In this document: positions 1 to 6,294 of the stretch, one piece after another
Position numbering within the stretch: the stretch's first letter is position 1
Layout of the letters: each line of letters begins with the position of its first letter
Assembly (NCBI GenBank): GCA_023392645.1
Contig: JAEVYR010000598.1
Span: 1-11,504, forward strand
Direction of reading: 5' to 3'
Length of the DNA: 11,504 nt
Origin: Chloroflexota bacterium
Lineage (GTDB): Bacteria > Chloroflexota > Chloroflexia > Thermomicrobiales > UBA6265
Made by a program: the position numbers and the translations under genes
The notes under the pieces: generated by a model
Database searches by the model: none
Told to the model about the DNA's origin: nothing
Seen by the model: the letters and a program-made list of their open reading frames with translations, nothing else

Positions 1-84
1 GGCCTCCAGCTCGCGCAGCAGGCGCGTGGTGGCGCGATTCGCGCGCTGGAGACCCGCGAGGTCGTTCGGATTGGTGATGATCAT
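1..84 (-). CDS. map: Type I methionine aminopeptidase, N-terminal fragment
   Basis: Only the first 28 codons are in the window; the rest lies beyond the left edge. The peptide opens MIITNPNDLAGLQRANRATT and continues LLRELEA. This fits the N-terminal helix of type I methionine aminopeptidases, where a short beta start is followed by a pattern like 'eL.gLr.AgriVa..L.e.e..vrPGmtT'. That enzyme is a cytosolic dinuclear-metal hydrolase that removes the initiator Met from new proteins. The ATG at 84 is preferred because the family pattern begins right after it; no strong Shine-Dalgarno is seen. The catalytic Asp, His and Glu residues are all outside the window, so the call rests on the N-terminal pattern alone. 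A GC-rich 148-bp gap separates it from the DUF4126-like gene upstream on the same strand. Confidence 0.55.
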   Translation of the reverse strand, partial: MIITNPNDLAGLQRANRATTRLLRELEA

Positions 85-232
85 GGCGGGGTCGGCTTTC
101 GGGAGAGGGCGGCACACACAGACACGACCCTATCATGCACAGGGCCGGTGTGAATGCGCAATCTCGGTCAGTATCCGCCGGTTGCCCGCGGCGCCATGAC
201 GATTCGGTTGGCGACGGGGACGACCGCTCGCC

Positions 233-721
233 TCACCGGCGCTGGATGGCGCGGTTGGCGAGGGTGACGGCGGCGAGGTCCTCAACCACCGCGACGGCGG
301 GGTCGGGCAGGCCGGTCATGTTGACCAGCGCCTTGCGCGCCCGGTAGCCGCCGAAGGAGCCGATCGCCGCGCCGATCATCCCGGCGACGGCGCCCTTGAT
401 CAGCGCCGCCTTGCCGCGACCCTCGCTGCCGATCGCGAGGCCGGCCAGCGCGCCGAACATCAGTCGCCCGGTGAGCGAGCCGGGGGAGGTGCGCGGCGGG
501 ATATTCGGCAGCTTGTCGCCGATCAGCTCGCCCGCGCCGGACAGCATCAGGCTGCGCCGACCCCAGGTGTTGCGCAGGATGGGCCATGAGCGCCAGCCCG
601 CGGATCGCGGCGCGTCCGGCTGTCGGAGGGCGAGCATCGCGCCGGGCATTTGCGAGCGCATCCCGGCGACGACGCCGAGCGCGAGCGCGCGGAAGAGGTT
701 CGAGCGGGTGAAACCGAACAT
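233..721 (-). CDS. DUF4126-like small integral membrane protein
   Basis: A 162-residue protein, alanine and glycine rich. An N-terminal hydrophobic segment (about residues 9-30) carries GVVAGMRSQMPGA. A conserved-looking block ELIGDKLPNIPPRTSP follows (about 65-80), then two or three short hydrophobic stretches (about 87-100, 107-126, 142-158). The G-x-R-S turn, the 'E-L-x-x-D-K-L-P' block and the following 'P-R-x-x-P-x-x-L-x-x-R' stretch are what I know from DUF4126 membrane proteins, whose function is unknown. A longer reading starts at TTG 727, but an AGGAG stands 7 nt before ATG 721 and only 1 nt before the TTG, so ATG 721 is chosen. It is divergent from the GNAT gene, sharing a 125-bp region with a 15-bp dyad (754-768). 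The family call is fairly firm; no biochemical role can be stated. Confidence 0.75.
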   Translation of the reverse strand: MFGFTRSNLFRALALGVVAGMRSQMPGAMLALRQPDAPRSAGWRSWPILRNTWGRRSLMLSGAGELIGDKLPNIPPRTSPGSLTGRLMFGALAGLAIGSEGRGKAALIKGAVAGMIGAAIGSFGGYRARKALVNMTGLPDPAVAVVEDLAAVTLANRAIQRR

Positions 722-753
722 GAGCAAGCTCCTGTGAGGCGGTAGACTACGGC

Positions 754-768
754 CATGATTGCATCATG
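754..768. promoter_or_regulatory. 15-bp dyad between divergent DUF4126 and GNAT genes
   Basis: CATGAT-TGC-ATCATG is a perfect inverted repeat with 6-bp arms and a 3-nt centre in the shared upstream region. Its right part, TGCATCATG, recurs exactly at 841-849, where it contains the GNAT start codon. Two copies bracketing a divergent promoter region could be operator sites for one regulator. No convincing -35/-10 pair was found here, so this is a structural observation only. Confidence 0.3.
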
Positions 769-846
769 ATCCCCGATTTCGTCCATGCACGCACCGTGCC
801 ACACCGCCTCCCGACGCGGTCGGTCGAGGCGAGAGGATCATGCATC

Positions 847-1329
847 ATGTCATCAGTCACCACTCTGGACATCGACATCGTCGCCCTCACCCCGGACCGC
901 GCTGACGCCTGCGAGGCGATCGGTCGCGCGCTGCCCGCCTGGTTCGGCATCGAAGCGGGACTGGCGGACCTTCGGCACTGCGCCGGGACGCAGGAGGGCG
1001 TCGTCGCCGTCGCGGATGGCGAGACGGTCGGCTTCGTCACGCTGGCCCGGCATTTCCCCGAGACATGGGAGATCACCTGGATGGCGGTCCTCCCGGACCG
1101 GCACCGGCGTGGTGTCGGTCGTCGACTGGTCGAGGCAGCGAGAGAACGCTGCCGGACGCAGGGCGCGACGACGCTGCTGGTCAAGACCCTGGCGGATAGC
1201 CATCCGAGCGAAGAATACGCGCAAACGCGATCGTTCTACGCCGCGATGGGATTTCGGCGCCTGGAGGTCTTCCCCGACCTGTGGGGGCCGCACAACCCGT
1301 GCCTGTTGATGGCCTGGATGATTGGGTAG
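847..1329 (+). CDS. GNAT family N-acetyltransferase
   Basis: A 160-residue cytosolic protein with the GNAT fold. A beta strand WEITWMAVLPD (about residues 74-84) is followed by the acetyl-CoA pyrophosphate-binding loop R-R-G-V-G-R (88-92 region), motif A of the superfamily, then a helix and the C-terminal motif B SFYAAMGFRRLEVFPDLWG (about 129-147) with the usual Tyr. Such enzymes move an acetyl group from acetyl-CoA to an amine; the substrate cannot be read from the sequence. An in-frame ATG exists at 766, but it would add 27 residues of no family character. ATG 847, with GAGAGG about 8-10 nt upstream, gives a normal GNAT length. It is convergent with the alcohol dehydrogenase, with 109 bp between the stop codons. 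Confidence 0.85.
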   Translation: MSSVTTLDIDIVALTPDRADACEAIGRALPAWFGIEAGLADLRHCAGTQEGVVAVADGETVGFVTLARHFPETWEITWMAVLPDRHRRGVGRRLVEAARERCRTQGATTLLVKTLADSHPSEEYAQTRSFYAAMGFRRLEVFPDLWGPHNPCLLMAWMIG

Positions 1330-1417
1330 GGGACGCCGCCTCCGACGGGCTCGGACCAGGCTCTGAACGCGCGCCAGCGCAATGAGAGGCTCCGCGTGCG
1401 CGGTCAATGGCGTCCCC
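1329..1417. terminator. Widely spaced 9-bp inverted repeat between convergent genes
   Basis: GGGGACGCC (1329-1337, overlapping the last base of the GNAT stop codon) and GGCGTCCCC (1409-1417) are perfect inverted repeats flanking the 109-bp space between the convergent GNAT and dehydrogenase genes. The 71-nt interior is GC rich and there is no U-tract on either strand, so a role as a bidirectional terminator is only possible. Confidence 0.25.
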
Positions 1418-1438
1418 TGTGACGGCTGTTCGCTGCCG

Positions 1439-2629
1439 CTACGGCGTGAACAGCACCTTGACGGCGCCGTCGTCCTTTTTCTGGAACATCTCATAGGCGC
1501 GGGGCGCCTCGCTCAACGGCAGCCGGTGGGTGGCGAAGGTGTCAACCCCGAGCGGGTCGTCCGAGCGGGTCAGCAGCGGCATGATCTCGTCCGTCCACCG
1601 CTTCACGTTGGCCTGGCCCATTCGGATCTGAACCTGCTTGTCGAACATCGTCAGCATCGGCATAGGGTCGGTCTGCCCGCCATAGACGCCGGCGATCGAG
1701 ATCGTGCCGCCGCGGCGAACGGCGTCGATCGCCAGGTGGAGCGCGCTGAGACGGTCGACCCCGGCGCGCTTCATCAGCGGCGCGGCGACGGCGCTCGGCA
1801 GCAGCGTCGCCATCTCCTGTGCCAGCTTGCTCACCGGCGCGCCGTGCGCCTCCATGCCGACCGCGTCGATGACAGCATCCGGCCCACGACCGTCGGTCAT
1901 CTCCCGCATCGCGTCGGCGACATCCTTCGTGCCGCGGCCATCGATCACCTCGACGCCGTTGGCGCGGGCCCGCTCGATCCGTTCGGGAACGATATCGACC
2001 GCGATCGCGCGGTGGCCCTTCTGTATCGCGATGCGTGTTGCCATGTCGCCGATCGGGCCGAGCCCGATCACGCCGAGGGTGCCGCCTTCGGGAACGTCAG
2101 CGTAGGCGACGGCCTGCCAGGCGGTTGAGAGCACGTCGGAGAGGTAGAAGAACCGGTCGTCCGGCATCCCTTCGCCTTCGTCGGGCACCTTGATGTGGTT
2201 GAACCCGGCCAGCGGCACGCGCAGGAATTCGGCTTGCCCGCCGGGAACGGAGCCGTAGAGCTTCGTGTAGCCGAACAGTGATCCGCCGGTGCCCTGGTCG
2301 CGGTTCTGGGTCGTTTCGCACTGCGACTGAAGACCGCGCTCGCACATGTAGCAGTGGCCGCAGCTGATGTTGAAGGGGATCACGACGCGGTCGCCGCGTT
2401 GCAGGTTGGTGACCTCGCCACCGACCTCCTCGACGATGCCCATCGGCTCGTGCCCGAGGATGTCGCCCTCGCTCAGGAACGTGCCGAGCACCTCGTAGAG
2501 ATGCAGGTCGGACCCGCAGAGACCGGTGGTGGTGATGCGAATGATGGCATCGGTCGGCTTTTCAATGGTGGGATCGGGGACGGTCTCGACGCGCACATCG
2601 CGCTTGCCGTGCCAGGTGAGAGCTTTCAA
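1439..2629 (-). CDS. Zinc-dependent medium-chain alcohol dehydrogenase (formaldehyde dehydrogenase-like)
   Basis: A 396-residue NAD(P)-dependent dehydrogenase. The GroES-like N-terminal domain carries the catalytic zinc ligands C38 (in GLCGSDLHLY), H60-E61 (GHE) and probably D165 (LSD). The structural zinc lobe is C90-x2-C93-x2-C96-x7-C104. The Rossmann domain has GLGPIG (189-194) and an acidic residue at the end of beta2 (VD, 211-212), which usually favours NAD over NADP. Length and the MKALTWHGK-type opening match the glutathione-independent formaldehyde-dehydrogenase-like branch; the true substrate is unknown. The frame is open upstream to 2818, but homology begins exactly at the TTG at 2629, which has a perfect GGAGG 6 nt before it. 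It is divergent from the toxin-antitoxin operon. The exact function within the family is the uncertain part. Confidence 0.9.
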   Translation of the reverse strand: MKALTWHGKRDVRVETVPDPTIEKPTDAIIRITTTGLCGSDLHLYEVLGTFLSEGDILGHEPMGIVEEVGGEVTNLQRGDRVVIPFNISCGHCYMCERGLQSQCETTQNRDQGTGGSLFGYTKLYGSVPGGQAEFLRVPLAGFNHIKVPDEGEGMPDDRFFYLSDVLSTAWQAVAYADVPEGGTLGVIGLGPIGDMATRIAIQKGHRAIAVDIVPERIERARANGVEVIDGRGTKDVADAMREMTDGRGPDAVIDAVGMEAHGAPVSKLAQEMATLLPSAVAAPLMKRAGVDRLSALHLAIDAVRRGGTISIAGVYGGQTDPMPMLTMFDKQVQIRMGQANVKRWTDEIMPLLTRSDDPLGVDTFATHRLPLSEAPRAYEMFQKKDDGAVKVLFTP

Positions 2630-2635
2630 GCGAGG

Positions 2636-2640
2636 CCTCC
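2636..2640 (-). promoter_or_regulatory. Ribosome binding site fixing the TTG start of the dehydrogenase
   Basis: On the minus strand GGAGG lies 6 nt before TTG 2629. No comparable site precedes the longer in-frame alternative that starts near 2818, so this site decides the start. Confidence 0.7.
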
Positions 2641-2778
2641 GAAGCTGGGGTGGGCACTGCCCGCCAGCGTGGTCGTGCCCGGCGGAGAGCAGGTTCCATG
2701 CCATCTCGGCCAGGCGATGATGGCGACCATACTCGTGATTTTTCGACCCAGCGTTAGCCGCTACCCGTTCGGAACATC

Positions 2779-2807
2779 TTGACAAGGCCTCCCGCCAGCG
2801 CGAGAAT
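2779..2807 (+). promoter_or_regulatory. Sigma-70-type promoter of the toxin-antitoxin operon
   Basis: A perfect -35 TTGACA (2779-2784) is followed by a 17-bp spacer and GAGAAT (2802-2807), which matches TATAAT at four of six positions. Transcription would start near 2814, about 95 nt before the antitoxin ATG, with the 2861-2882 dyad in the 5' leader. A second weak candidate, TTGACG at 2825, lacks a good -10. Confidence 0.5.
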
Positions 2808-2860
2808 GAGACATTCAAGGGACATTGACGTGCACAAAATGGTCACCTCAATGCCACCCG

Positions 2861-2882
2861 CGAGCGGGACCAGTGCCGCTCG
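2861..2882 (+). promoter_or_regulatory. Inverted repeat, candidate antitoxin operator
   Basis: CGAGCGG (2861-2867) and CCGCTCG (2876-2882) form a perfect 7-bp dyad with an 8-nt spacer, ending 26 nt before the antitoxin ATG and just downstream of the predicted promoter. Xre-type antitoxins usually repress their own operon through such palindromes, so this is the best operator candidate in the leader. It could also fold as a hairpin in the mRNA. Confidence 0.4.
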
Positions 2883-2908
2883 GGCAATGGACGCGAAAGG
2901 ATCCACAA

Positions 2909-3295
2909 ATGGAACGAGGAGGTGCCAGCTATGCCGTGTCGCAGGCGCACAAGGAAGCGGTGTCGACTCCGCTGAACGAACTGGTGAGCGCCCTTCAGGC
3001 TCGGCTTTCTCGGAGAATCACGGCCTATATCGCGGGCGTTGACAACGTGAAAACGGTTACCCGCTGGGCAAGTGGCGAAGTTGCCACCGTTCGTGATCAC
3101 GAGATGGAGCAGAAACTTCGGACGGCCTACGAGGCGTTTCTGCTGCTGACGAACTACGATTCCGTGAATACGGTCAAGGCGTGGTTTATCGGACTGAATC
3201 CCCAACTTGGCGACGTAGCCCCGATCGATGCGTTGCGTGAGGGGCGGCTGCGGGAGGTGCTGTCGGCAGCGCGAGCCTTTACCGTGGGAGGTTGA
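2909..3295 (+). CDS. Xre/MbcA/ParS-type antitoxin of a RES toxin-antitoxin pair
   Basis: A 128-residue protein. The N-terminal part (about residues 24-60) is the Xre-like helix-turn-helix region, with the typical sequence RRITAYIAGVDNVKTVTRWA. The C-terminal part (about 67-125) is the MbcA/ParS/Xre toxin-binding domain (DUF2384 type), recognised by AWFIGLNPQLGDVAPIDALR and a final LREVLSAARAF. In this family the antitoxin binds the RES toxin, blocks its active site and represses the operon. The frame is open from 2825, but ATG 2909 is preferred: AAGGA lies 7 nt upstream and the domain pattern starts soon after. It overlaps the toxin gene by a TTGA if the toxin uses TTG, so the two are translationally coupled. 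GC is about 57 % in a sampled line (3121-3180), lower than the flanking genes. Confidence 0.88.
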   Translation: MERGGASYAVSQAHKEAVSTPLNELVSALQARLSRRITAYIAGVDNVKTVTRWASGEVATVRDHEMEQKLRTAYEAFLLLTNYDSVNTVKAWFIGLNPQLGDVAPIDALREGRLREVLSAARAFTVGG

Positions 3296-3303
3296 TCCTC
3301 GAC

Positions 3304-4095
3304 ATGGCGGTGCCACTGGTTTCGGTCCAGGCTCCAGGCGGAGGAATGTATCGAATAGGCCGGGGGCCAGACGAGCCATTTGCATTGCCCGACTGGGATC
3401 GTGCCGAACCGGACGGCACATTTGGCAACCGCTTCGATGACCCGGGAGGGCTTCTCGGTATTCCGACCGAGTCTCGCTTCAGAGTTATCTACTGCGCTAC
3501 CCAGCGCGAGGCGGCGTTTGCTGAAATCGCTGCGCGCTTTCGCCAACGCCCCGAGCTCCACTCCGTACTCGCCAGAATCGAAGACGACGAAGAAACGGTG
3601 GAGGGAGCGCTTGGCGGTGCCGTTGATCCCGACTTTTCCGATCACAGCCTGCTGGAAAGCGACTGGTTGCGGCGCCGGCGCATTGGGCACACGCGGATTG
3701 TTTCCCATGGCGATTTTGTGGATATCAGCCATGCTGACAGCCTGGCGCATCTGAACGATGTGCTCGCTCCGCTGCTCGCCTGGCTGGAGATCGAGCAGCT
3801 CGACCTCAGCATGATCACCAGCCCAGCTCTTCGTCTCTTGACCCAGTATGCGGCTCGCTACGTCTACAACAGTGGGTTCGCCGGCATTCGGTATGCCTCC
3901 CGACTCGGTGCGAACTGGGAGTGCTGGGCCCTGTTTGAGGGGCGATTCCATCATGACATGGGCTATCCGGGGTTCCCGGAGAATATTGATCCGGACGATG
4001 ACGATCTTTTGAGCGTCGCGAGGCGTTTCGGGCTCACCATCGAGGTGCTGCCAGGGATGCACCACTACCTTCGACCCTGGCAGGATCACGGCTAG
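3304..4095 (+). CDS. RES-domain toxin (NAD+-degrading type)
   Basis: A 263-residue RES-domain protein. The Arg-Glu-Ser residues that name the domain are present: R17 in MYRIGR, E74 in AFAEIAARF and S199 in GIRYASRLG. Other family features are GTFGNRFDDP (38-47), VIYCATQRE (61-69) and WLRRRRIG (121-128). Known RES toxins such as MbcT destroy NAD+ by phosphorolysis or hydrolysis and arrest growth unless the partner antitoxin binds. The protein is longer than MbcT (under 200 residues); the longer form with a D-E rich insert and C-terminal extension fits the actinobacterial-style subgroup. TTG 3292 overlaps the antitoxin stop and sits directly against GGGAGG; ATG 3304 is 12 nt from the same site. 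I chose ATG, but the TTG (267 residues) is possible. Nothing suggests it is broken. Confidence 0.87.
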   Translation: MAVPLVSVQAPGGGMYRIGRGPDEPFALPDWDRAEPDGTFGNRFDDPGGLLGIPTESRFRVIYCATQREAAFAEIAARFRQRPELHSVLARIEDDEETVEGALGGAVDPDFSDHSLLESDWLRRRRIGHTRIVSHGDFVDISHADSLAHLNDVLAPLLAWLEIEQLDLSMITSPALRLLTQYAARYVYNSGFAGIRYASRLGANWECWALFEGRFHHDMGYPGFPENIDPDDDDLLSVARRFGLTIEVLPGMHHYLRPWQDHG

Positions 4096-4424
4096 CTGCC
4101 GCCCGGACCTGGTCGAGATCGATGCCGCGAGTGAAGCCGCGCCAGGCCGTTTCCTCACCCATTGTGGCGAGCGGGCCTGGATGCGCGGGCGGGTCGAGGA
4201 GGACGTTCCAAGCCATGTCCTTGCGGAGGACCGACCACGCGCCGTCCGCCGGAGAGCCAGCCGATATCGCTGCCGAGCAGGTGCAGGGCGACGTCATGCG
4301 CGTTCCAGCCATCGCGGACGGTGGGGGCGTTCCCGTCGTCGGGTTCAAGCTCACGCAGCAGGCGGAGCAGGGCGGTGCGCTCTCCCGGGAAGAGGTAGAC
4401 GGTCGCGACGGGCGGCAGGGGCAT
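4096..4424 (-). pseudogene. Maleylpyruvate isomerase/DinB-like gene, internally deleted and frameshifted
   Basis: Two parts of one family are visible in different frames. The N-terminal part (from ATG 4424) reads MPLPPVATVYLFPGERTALL then NAPTVRDGWNAHDVALHLLG and IGWLSGG. This is the classic start of maleylpyruvate isomerase N-terminal-domain proteins (mycothiol-dependent DinB superfamily, usually about 260 residues). Near 4240-4255 the match jumps to another frame: DGAWSVLRKD, then ATMGEETAWRGFTRGIDLDQ, resembling the C-terminal block of the same family ('AWRLfTRGl...'). About 120-130 central residues are missing, including most of the second half of the N-terminal domain. The end of the C-terminal block runs into the toxin stop region. 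I infer a dead gene; an in-frame ATG at 4463 is an alternative start. A sequencing error could explain the frame change but not the missing middle. Confidence 0.6.
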
Positions 4425-4502
4425 GGCGATGCGGCTGCTCGGGCTCGGGTACCATGACGGCATTGTGCCGCATTACGCCAACAATGCGAGAAGGGGCAAT
4501 CC

Positions 4503-5735
4503 GTGACAGAGACCACCCACACGCCACCGCCGCTCGACGGCATCTCGACCGACTACGTCCGCCTGGCGTTTCGGATGGAGCCGCACATCGCGGGGCTGAT
4601 CGACGCCTACGACGACCCCGCGGACCTGCGCGAGGTGCCGGCGGCGACGCCGGCGGAGCTGGTGCGCGAGGCCGACGCGCTGCTTGAGCGGATCGCGACC
4701 GAGGATCTCGCCCCATCGCGGGTCGACTACCTCACTGCACAGGTTTCCGCGCTGGCGACCCTGGCGCGCAAGCTGGCGGGGGAGGAGATCGCCTACGTCG
4801 ACGAGGTCCGCCGCCTTTTCGACATCGAGCCGGAGCGCGTGCCCGACGATGCCTACGCGGCGGCGCTCGCGGCGCTCGATGAGGCGCTCCCCGGCGAGGG
4901 GACGGTGCGGGAGCGGCGCCAGCGCTGGCGGAAGCAGTTCGAGATCCCGGTCGACCAGGCCCGGCTGGCGGTCGAGACGATTCTCGACGAGGTGCGGGCA
5001 CGCACGGCGAAGCTGGTGACGCTGCCGGAGCGCGAGTCGGTCGAGATTTCCTTCGTCTCCGACAAGCCGTGGAGCGGATACAACTGGTATCTCGGCAACG
5101 CGCGGTCGCTGGTCGAGATCAACACCGATCTCCCGATTCGCGCCAATTCGCTGCTCAACCTGATGGCGCACGAGGGGTACCCGGGGCACCACACCGAGCA
5201 TGCGCTGAAGGAAATTCGCCTCTACCACGAGCGGGGATACGGAGAGCACAGCATCCAGCTCATCAACACGCCGGAATGCGTGATTTCGGAGGGGATCGCG
5301 ACGCTGGCGGAGACGATGATCTTCGCCGACGGCGAGGGGCCGCGCTGGCAGGCGGAGCGCGTTTGGGCGCCGTTCGGGATCGACGCCGATCCGGCGCGGG
5401 AGGCGCGGATCGTCGAGGCGGAGTGGGTGTTGCGGTCGGTCGGTGGCAACGCGGCGCTGCTGATGCACGCCGAGGGGCGGCCCGAAGACGAGGTGGCGCG
5501 ATACCTGATGGAGTACGGGTTGGCGACCGAGGAGGAGGCGCGGCACCGGCTGCGGTTCATCGCCGATCCGCTGTGGCGACCGTACATCTTCACCTATCAT
5601 GTCGGGCGGGATCTGCTGGGAGCGTGGCTTGATGCCGCTGATGCGGCCGGAGAGACGCGGGCGTCGCGGTTCGTGCGACTGCTGGAGGAGCAGACGACGC
5701 CCTCGGCGATCGCCGGAGACCTGATGGAGGGGTAG
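4503..5735 (+). CDS. DUF885-type zinc metallopeptidase
   Basis: A 410-residue protein with the DUF885 signature HEGYPGHH (residues 223-230), an HE-x4-H-H gluzincin-like motif supplying zinc ligands H223 and H229/H230 and the general base E224. The glutamate of ISEGIATLAE (E263) is the likely third ligand, as in the family's 'SEG' block. Residues 1-180 are a charged helical region. No signal peptide or membrane segment is seen, so it is probably cytosolic. DUF885 proteins are generally taken as peptidases, but the substrate of this branch is unknown. It starts at GTG 4503 with GAAGGGG about 5 nt upstream. It is transcribed away from the broken isomerase-like gene and is followed by a repeat-filled intergenic region, so it is probably monocistronic. 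Confidence 0.82.
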   Translation: MTETTHTPPPLDGISTDYVRLAFRMEPHIAGLIDAYDDPADLREVPAATPAELVREADALLERIATEDLAPSRVDYLTAQVSALATLARKLAGEEIAYVDEVRRLFDIEPERVPDDAYAAALAALDEALPGEGTVRERRQRWRKQFEIPVDQARLAVETILDEVRARTAKLVTLPERESVEISFVSDKPWSGYNWYLGNARSLVEINTDLPIRANSLLNLMAHEGYPGHHTEHALKEIRLYHERGYGEHSIQLINTPECVISEGIATLAETMIFADGEGPRWQAERVWAPFGIDADPAREARIVEAEWVLRSVGGNAALLMHAEGRPEDEVARYLMEYGLATEEEARHRLRFIADPLWRPYIFTYHVGRDLLGAWLDAADAAGETRASRFVRLLEEQTTPSAIAGDLMEG

Positions 5736-5758
5736 AGTCGGGCCGCCGCCGCGCGCTG

Positions 5759-5820
5759 GCTCCGCACGCAAACGCATCAAGATCGCGGGTTGACCGGCGC
5801 GCGGTTGCGTCGTGGAGCCG
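5759..5820. terminator. Imperfect inverted repeat downstream of the metallopeptidase
   Basis: GGCTCC (5759-5764) and ACGCAA (5767-5772) on the left pair with TTGCGT (5806-5811) and GGAGCC (5815-5820) on the right, with small internal loops. It begins 24 nt after the metallopeptidase stop. There is no U-tract, so it may be a factor-assisted terminator or part of the repeat cluster. Confidence 0.35.
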
Positions 5821-5840
5821 TGTCGAACTCAAGCATTGTG

Positions 5841-5886
5841 GTCATTTCGACCAGGTGCCGCGAGGCGCGCGCGGAGAAATCTCTCC
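5841..5886. repeat. REP-like intergenic element
   Basis: The block starts GTCATTTCGACC and ends GGAGAAATCTCTCC, where GGAGA and TCTCC form a small palindrome. This pair of motifs is familiar from dispersed intergenic repeats in many environmental bacteria, which when translated give peptides like 'RDFS..SR.VEMT'; the minus strand here reads RDFSARASRHLVEMT. Only one copy is in the window, so its repetitive nature is not shown here. Confidence 0.45.
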
Positions 5887-5927
5887 CGTTCGGCGGCGAG
5901 GGCGCGTTCGCCGTCGGGAACGCGAAA

Positions 5928-5958
5928 CCCCCGGCTGGTGGCGGGACCAGGCCGGGGG
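5928..5958. repeat. Bulged 12-bp GC-rich hairpin
   Basis: CCCCCGG-CTGGT (5928-5939) pairs with ACCAG-G-CCGGGGG (5946-5958), leaving one bulged G and a GGCGGG loop. It lies 42 nt after the REP-like block and may belong to the same element or act as a terminator; only three U residues would follow on the minus strand. Confidence 0.4.
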
Positions 5959-6022
5959 GTGTGGTGATCGCGACGAGTGTGCGGTGCTCGTTGGGAGGGA
6001 TACCGCCGCCAGAGGGGCAGCG

Positions 6023-6044
6023 CATATCACCATGTGGTGATATG
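6023..6044 (-). terminator. Perfect 9-bp AT-rich hairpin after the small gene
   Basis: CATATCACC (6023-6031) and GGTGATATG (6036-6044) form a perfect stem with an ATGT loop, 4 nt past the stop of the 57-residue gene. It is conspicuously AT rich in GC-rich DNA. There is no U-tract, so it could equally be a protein-binding dyad or an mRNA 3'-end stabiliser. Confidence 0.4.
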
Positions 6045-6048
6045 AGGG

Positions 6049-6222
6049 CTAGCGCGGCCAGCCGATCATGATCATGTTCTTGTCGTAGTTGCGCAGGTCC
6101 TGACGGGCCTCGTCGGCGGTCGGGTAGCCTTCACCGGAGCGGATAACACGCCCGTAGTAGCGGTCAAAACGGCCAGTGCCGGCGGTGGACTTGCGGTTGA
6201 ACAGGTTGCGAAGCGTCTTCAT
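6049..6222 (-). CDS. Small basic hypothetical protein (57 aa)
   Basis: I do not recognise this family. The reading frame encodes 57 residues, opening MKTLRNLFNRKSTAGTGRFD and ending MIMIGWPR. It is rich in Arg and Lys at the N-terminus, with aromatic pairs (RYYGR) and a short acidic helix (TADEARQDLRNYD). There is no signal peptide or membrane segment. Support for a real gene: a strong GAGGAG 8 nt before ATG 6222, codons ending mostly in G or C, a perfect hairpin directly after the stop, and a 187-bp upstream region with a promoter-like sequence. The start overlaps an 18-codon upstream ORF by ATGA. Against it: its length is below usual gene-calling limits and no homologue is known to me. Basic small proteins of this kind may bind nucleic acid, but nothing here proves it. 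Confidence 0.5.
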   Translation of the reverse strand: MKTLRNLFNRKSTAGTGRFDRYYGRVIRSGEGYPTADEARQDLRNYDKNMIMIGWPR

Positions 6223-6275
6223 CGTGCGATCTCCTCACGTGCGGTGCGGGCGGCGACCTCGTTGTCATCGCCCAT
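6219..6275 (-). CDS. Possible 18-codon leader ORF overlapping the small gene
   Basis: From ATG 6275 the frame reads MGDDNEVAARTAREEIAR and stops at the TGA of the ATGA that is also the start of the 57-residue gene. The ribosome binding site of the small gene lies inside this ORF. Such an overlap suggests translational coupling, but the ORF has no clear ribosome site of its own and shows no attenuator-like run of one amino acid. Confidence 0.25.
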   Translation of the reverse strand: MGDDNEVAARTAREEIAR

Positions 6276-6294
6276 GACGCATGTAGTGTATCAC

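Larger units (their letters stand above)
5736..6048. other. 313-bp intergenic region holding several inverted repeats
   Basis: No gene is supported here. The open frames on both strands are low-complexity and translate the repeats. It contains, in order, an imperfect inverted repeat after the metallopeptidase stop (5759-5820), a REP-like motif block (5841-5886), a bulged GC hairpin (5928-5958) and an AT-rich perfect hairpin (6023-6044) just past the stop of the small gene. Nothing resembling a transposase or tRNA was seen. Confidence 0.6.

Noticed and set aside
1382..2128. 248-codon open frame on the plus strand
   Set aside because: It lies antisense inside the zinc-dependent dehydrogenase, is Arg/His/Asp rich with no family features, and is an ordinary shadow frame of high-GC DNA.
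2630..2818. N-terminal extension of the dehydrogenase (63 extra residues)
   Set aside because: The extension has no family character, while the TTG at 2629 has a perfect GGAGG and starts exactly at the family N-terminus.
3154..4158. 334-codon open frame on the minus strand
   Set aside because: Antisense to the RES toxin, which carries clear family residues on the plus strand.
4473..5780. 435-codon open frame on the minus strand
   Set aside because: Antisense to the DUF885-type gene, extremely Arg/Leu rich and without recognisable domains.
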